This document shows, piece after piece, positions 62,441 through 64,000 of a DNA stretch of 64,000 bases. The position numbers and the translations under genes were made by a program. The stretch lies in assembly GCA_029207755.1 (NCBI GenBank), contig JARCOQ010000012.1, forward strand, positions 744,001 through 808,000, in the 5' to 3' direction. Within the stretch, counting starts at the first letter, position 1. Each line of letters opens with the position of its first letter. This DNA is from Chamaea fasciata. Taxonomy: Eukaryota > Chordata > Aves > Passeriformes > Sylviidae. A model generated the notes under the pieces. That model was not told the DNA's origin, made no database searches, and worked only from the letters and a program-made list of their open reading frames with translations.

Positions 62441-64000
62441 CTCAGGGTATGCTACACCCATCCTGGATGATGTCAGCTCATGTCTTCCTCAAGAAAGGAG
62501 ATTCACAAAGGGATTGTCCTCTCATTTTCCTCATTATTCCTTGTTTACTGGACAAATAATGACTTTCCTCCAGCCAGTCCCTGCAGTACTAAAGGCATCA
62601 CAGGCTCCTCTCCTTGGTTCCTGGTGACCTTTCATACCACTTGATATTGAATTTATCTGACCCCCACAATAGGAAAAACCTGTTCTTGGTGCTCTGTGGT
62701 GTTCCCGCTCACTGCAACAGAACATGGAGGAGGATTAACACTGTGGTTCCAGATGATGACTGAAGGGAACTGCTGTCTCAGAAGAAATTAAGTCTGAATG
62801 TGTAACAGGAATGTAAAGACATCCAAAGAGTACAAGTACTTCCAAAATTATCTTAATTCCTTCCTTGCCCTGTGCCAAAGCAATCTGTTTGGACAAGCCA
62901 CAGAACCTCTGCCTTCAATTTACACTTCTGGAAAAATAAGTCTTCCCTTTCTCGCATCCCACTCTTTCTCACTTTCCACCCCCCCAAAAAAGGGAGAGAA
63001 AAGGGAAAAGAAAAGCCCTTCCTGATAATTGCACTGGTCCAAATGTGCAGGGCTTTCATACAGAATGATGGCTTCCCTTGTCTCCTGCATTTGTTCATCT
63101 CCTTTGGGAGGAGCAATTTACAGAAAGCATTATCGATTTTTGCCATAATAGGTACAGAGATGCCTCACTGTCCCCGCTCAGCCAGCTCACTCTCTGCATC
63201 ACAACTGTCAGGCCAGTTTGTGAAGCCCGTCATTATTTTTTTTCAAGTAAATCCATCACAGGAGTGGGGGAAAAGTGATGAAAATAAAATTATTTTCACC
63301 TTGCCATAAAAAAGAATGGCCGTGTTCCCTAACAGAAATAAGTGCAAATGCTGTCAACTAAGAGAGCAGAAGGGAAATTCAAAGCAAATAAAAGTGGGCT
63401 GGGGGGAGGACGGGAAGGGGGGGTGCGAGGAGGCATGGCAGGAGCTAATTTACTTTGAACACATTCTGGAATTTTCCTGTTAAAGCCGCTATTTACAACT
63501 CTTCCAGTTGTTCTTCATGTTCTCGTTTCTCAGGAAGTGCTGAAATCTATACTTTATACAGATATTTGCTTTGGCTTTTAGGGTGTAGAGGAGATTGCGG
63601 GTTTGGGGACGCAGTTATTAAATATTATTGGTCTGGGGGATGAAATGTGCCATGAAAGCTCCCTGTGAATGCAGACCACCCACCCGCCCCGGGATTACAC
63701 TGCTCTGGCTCCTTTGTGCGGGCTGGGGGCTTCTCCCGCTCCCGTTCTCCGGGGCAGGCTGAGGCCACCAAACTCATTCTGCCCCTGATCAGCATGTGAA
63801 TGTTGTGGGACACTTACTTCAAATATTTCTGAAGCTAAAAAAGCCTTTTAGAAATCACATCTAAAAACAAACAATCCCCCCTGCCCCTCGGCTGCATTAC
63901 TGACTCTCCGACAAGCCCTTTGGTATTCATCCCTCCTCCTTGATTAGTTTTTGCTGTACCCTTCATGTTGGTCACTTATCTCACATCTTGAAGGTCACAC
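62441..64000. other. Unique noncoding stretch
   Basis: No gene is recognised. It contains a canonical plus-strand G-quadruplex motif at 63396-63423 (listed separately), followed at 63440-63640 by an AT-richer, low-CpG segment that could be conserved noncoding DNA. Confidence 0.45.
63396..63423 (+). other. G-quadruplex motif
   Basis: Four G-tracts (GGG, GGGGGG, GGG and a run of seven G) are separated by loops of 2, 5 and 2 bases on the plus strand, meeting the usual G3 with 1-7 base loop rule. Confidence 0.7.

Overview
This is vertebrate nuclear DNA, almost certainly from a bird. The main evidence is a set of dispersed CR1 retrotransposon 3' ends on both strands: blocks close to 'ggtcccttccaacccaaacc' or 'gtcttttccaacct', followed by the ATTCTATG/ATTCTGTG-type terminus. 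Low interspersed-repeat density and G-rich minisatellites fit an avian genome. I see no operons, no bacterial-style gene density and no CRISPR array.

I cannot support any protein-coding gene. The longest open frames (up to about 456 codons) lie in three tandem arrays whose periods (24, 18 and 12 bp) are multiples of three, so most frames stay open whatever the array does. Other open frames of 200-270 codons sit in GC-rich DNA, are mostly also open on the opposite strand, and resemble no family I recognise. The window is best read as intergenic or intronic DNA with scattered candidate regulatory blocks.

Layout. 0-6 kb: the edge of a GC-rich block, an AT-rich stretch, a strong CpG island (about 1140-1530), a 24-bp minisatellite (1723-2095) and a second CpG-rich zone (3570-4375). 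6-21 kb: mostly unique sequence, with one CR1 tail, a compact G-quadruplex motif near 7.26 kb, a CpG-rich patch at 12.6 kb and a long AT-rich stretch at 13.9-15.1 kb. 21-29 kb: an unusual inverted pair of CR1 tails, an AT/TG microsatellite beside a CR1 tail, a candidate enhancer-like block at 24.7-25.1 kb, and further CR1 copies. 29-46 kb: mostly unique sequence with two CR1 tails and homopolymer tracts. 46-53 kb: the repeat-rich part, with an 18-bp G-quadruplex-forming minisatellite (46978-47551) and a 12-bp minisatellite of about 1.25 kb (51072-52325) directly beside a minus-strand CR1 tail. 53-64 kb: a MIR-like SINE fossil, a decayed LINE reverse-transcriptase fragment (about 56.7-56.9 kb), another CR1 tail, a second possible MIR fossil and AT-rich blocks that may be conserved noncoding DNA.

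No undescribed gene system is evident. The points most worth checking are the minisatellite architecture (higher-order repeats, boundary duplication, G-quadruplex potential), the 24.7-25.1 kb block and the old retroelement fossils. Conservation, transcription and exact repeat family names cannot be settled without alignment.
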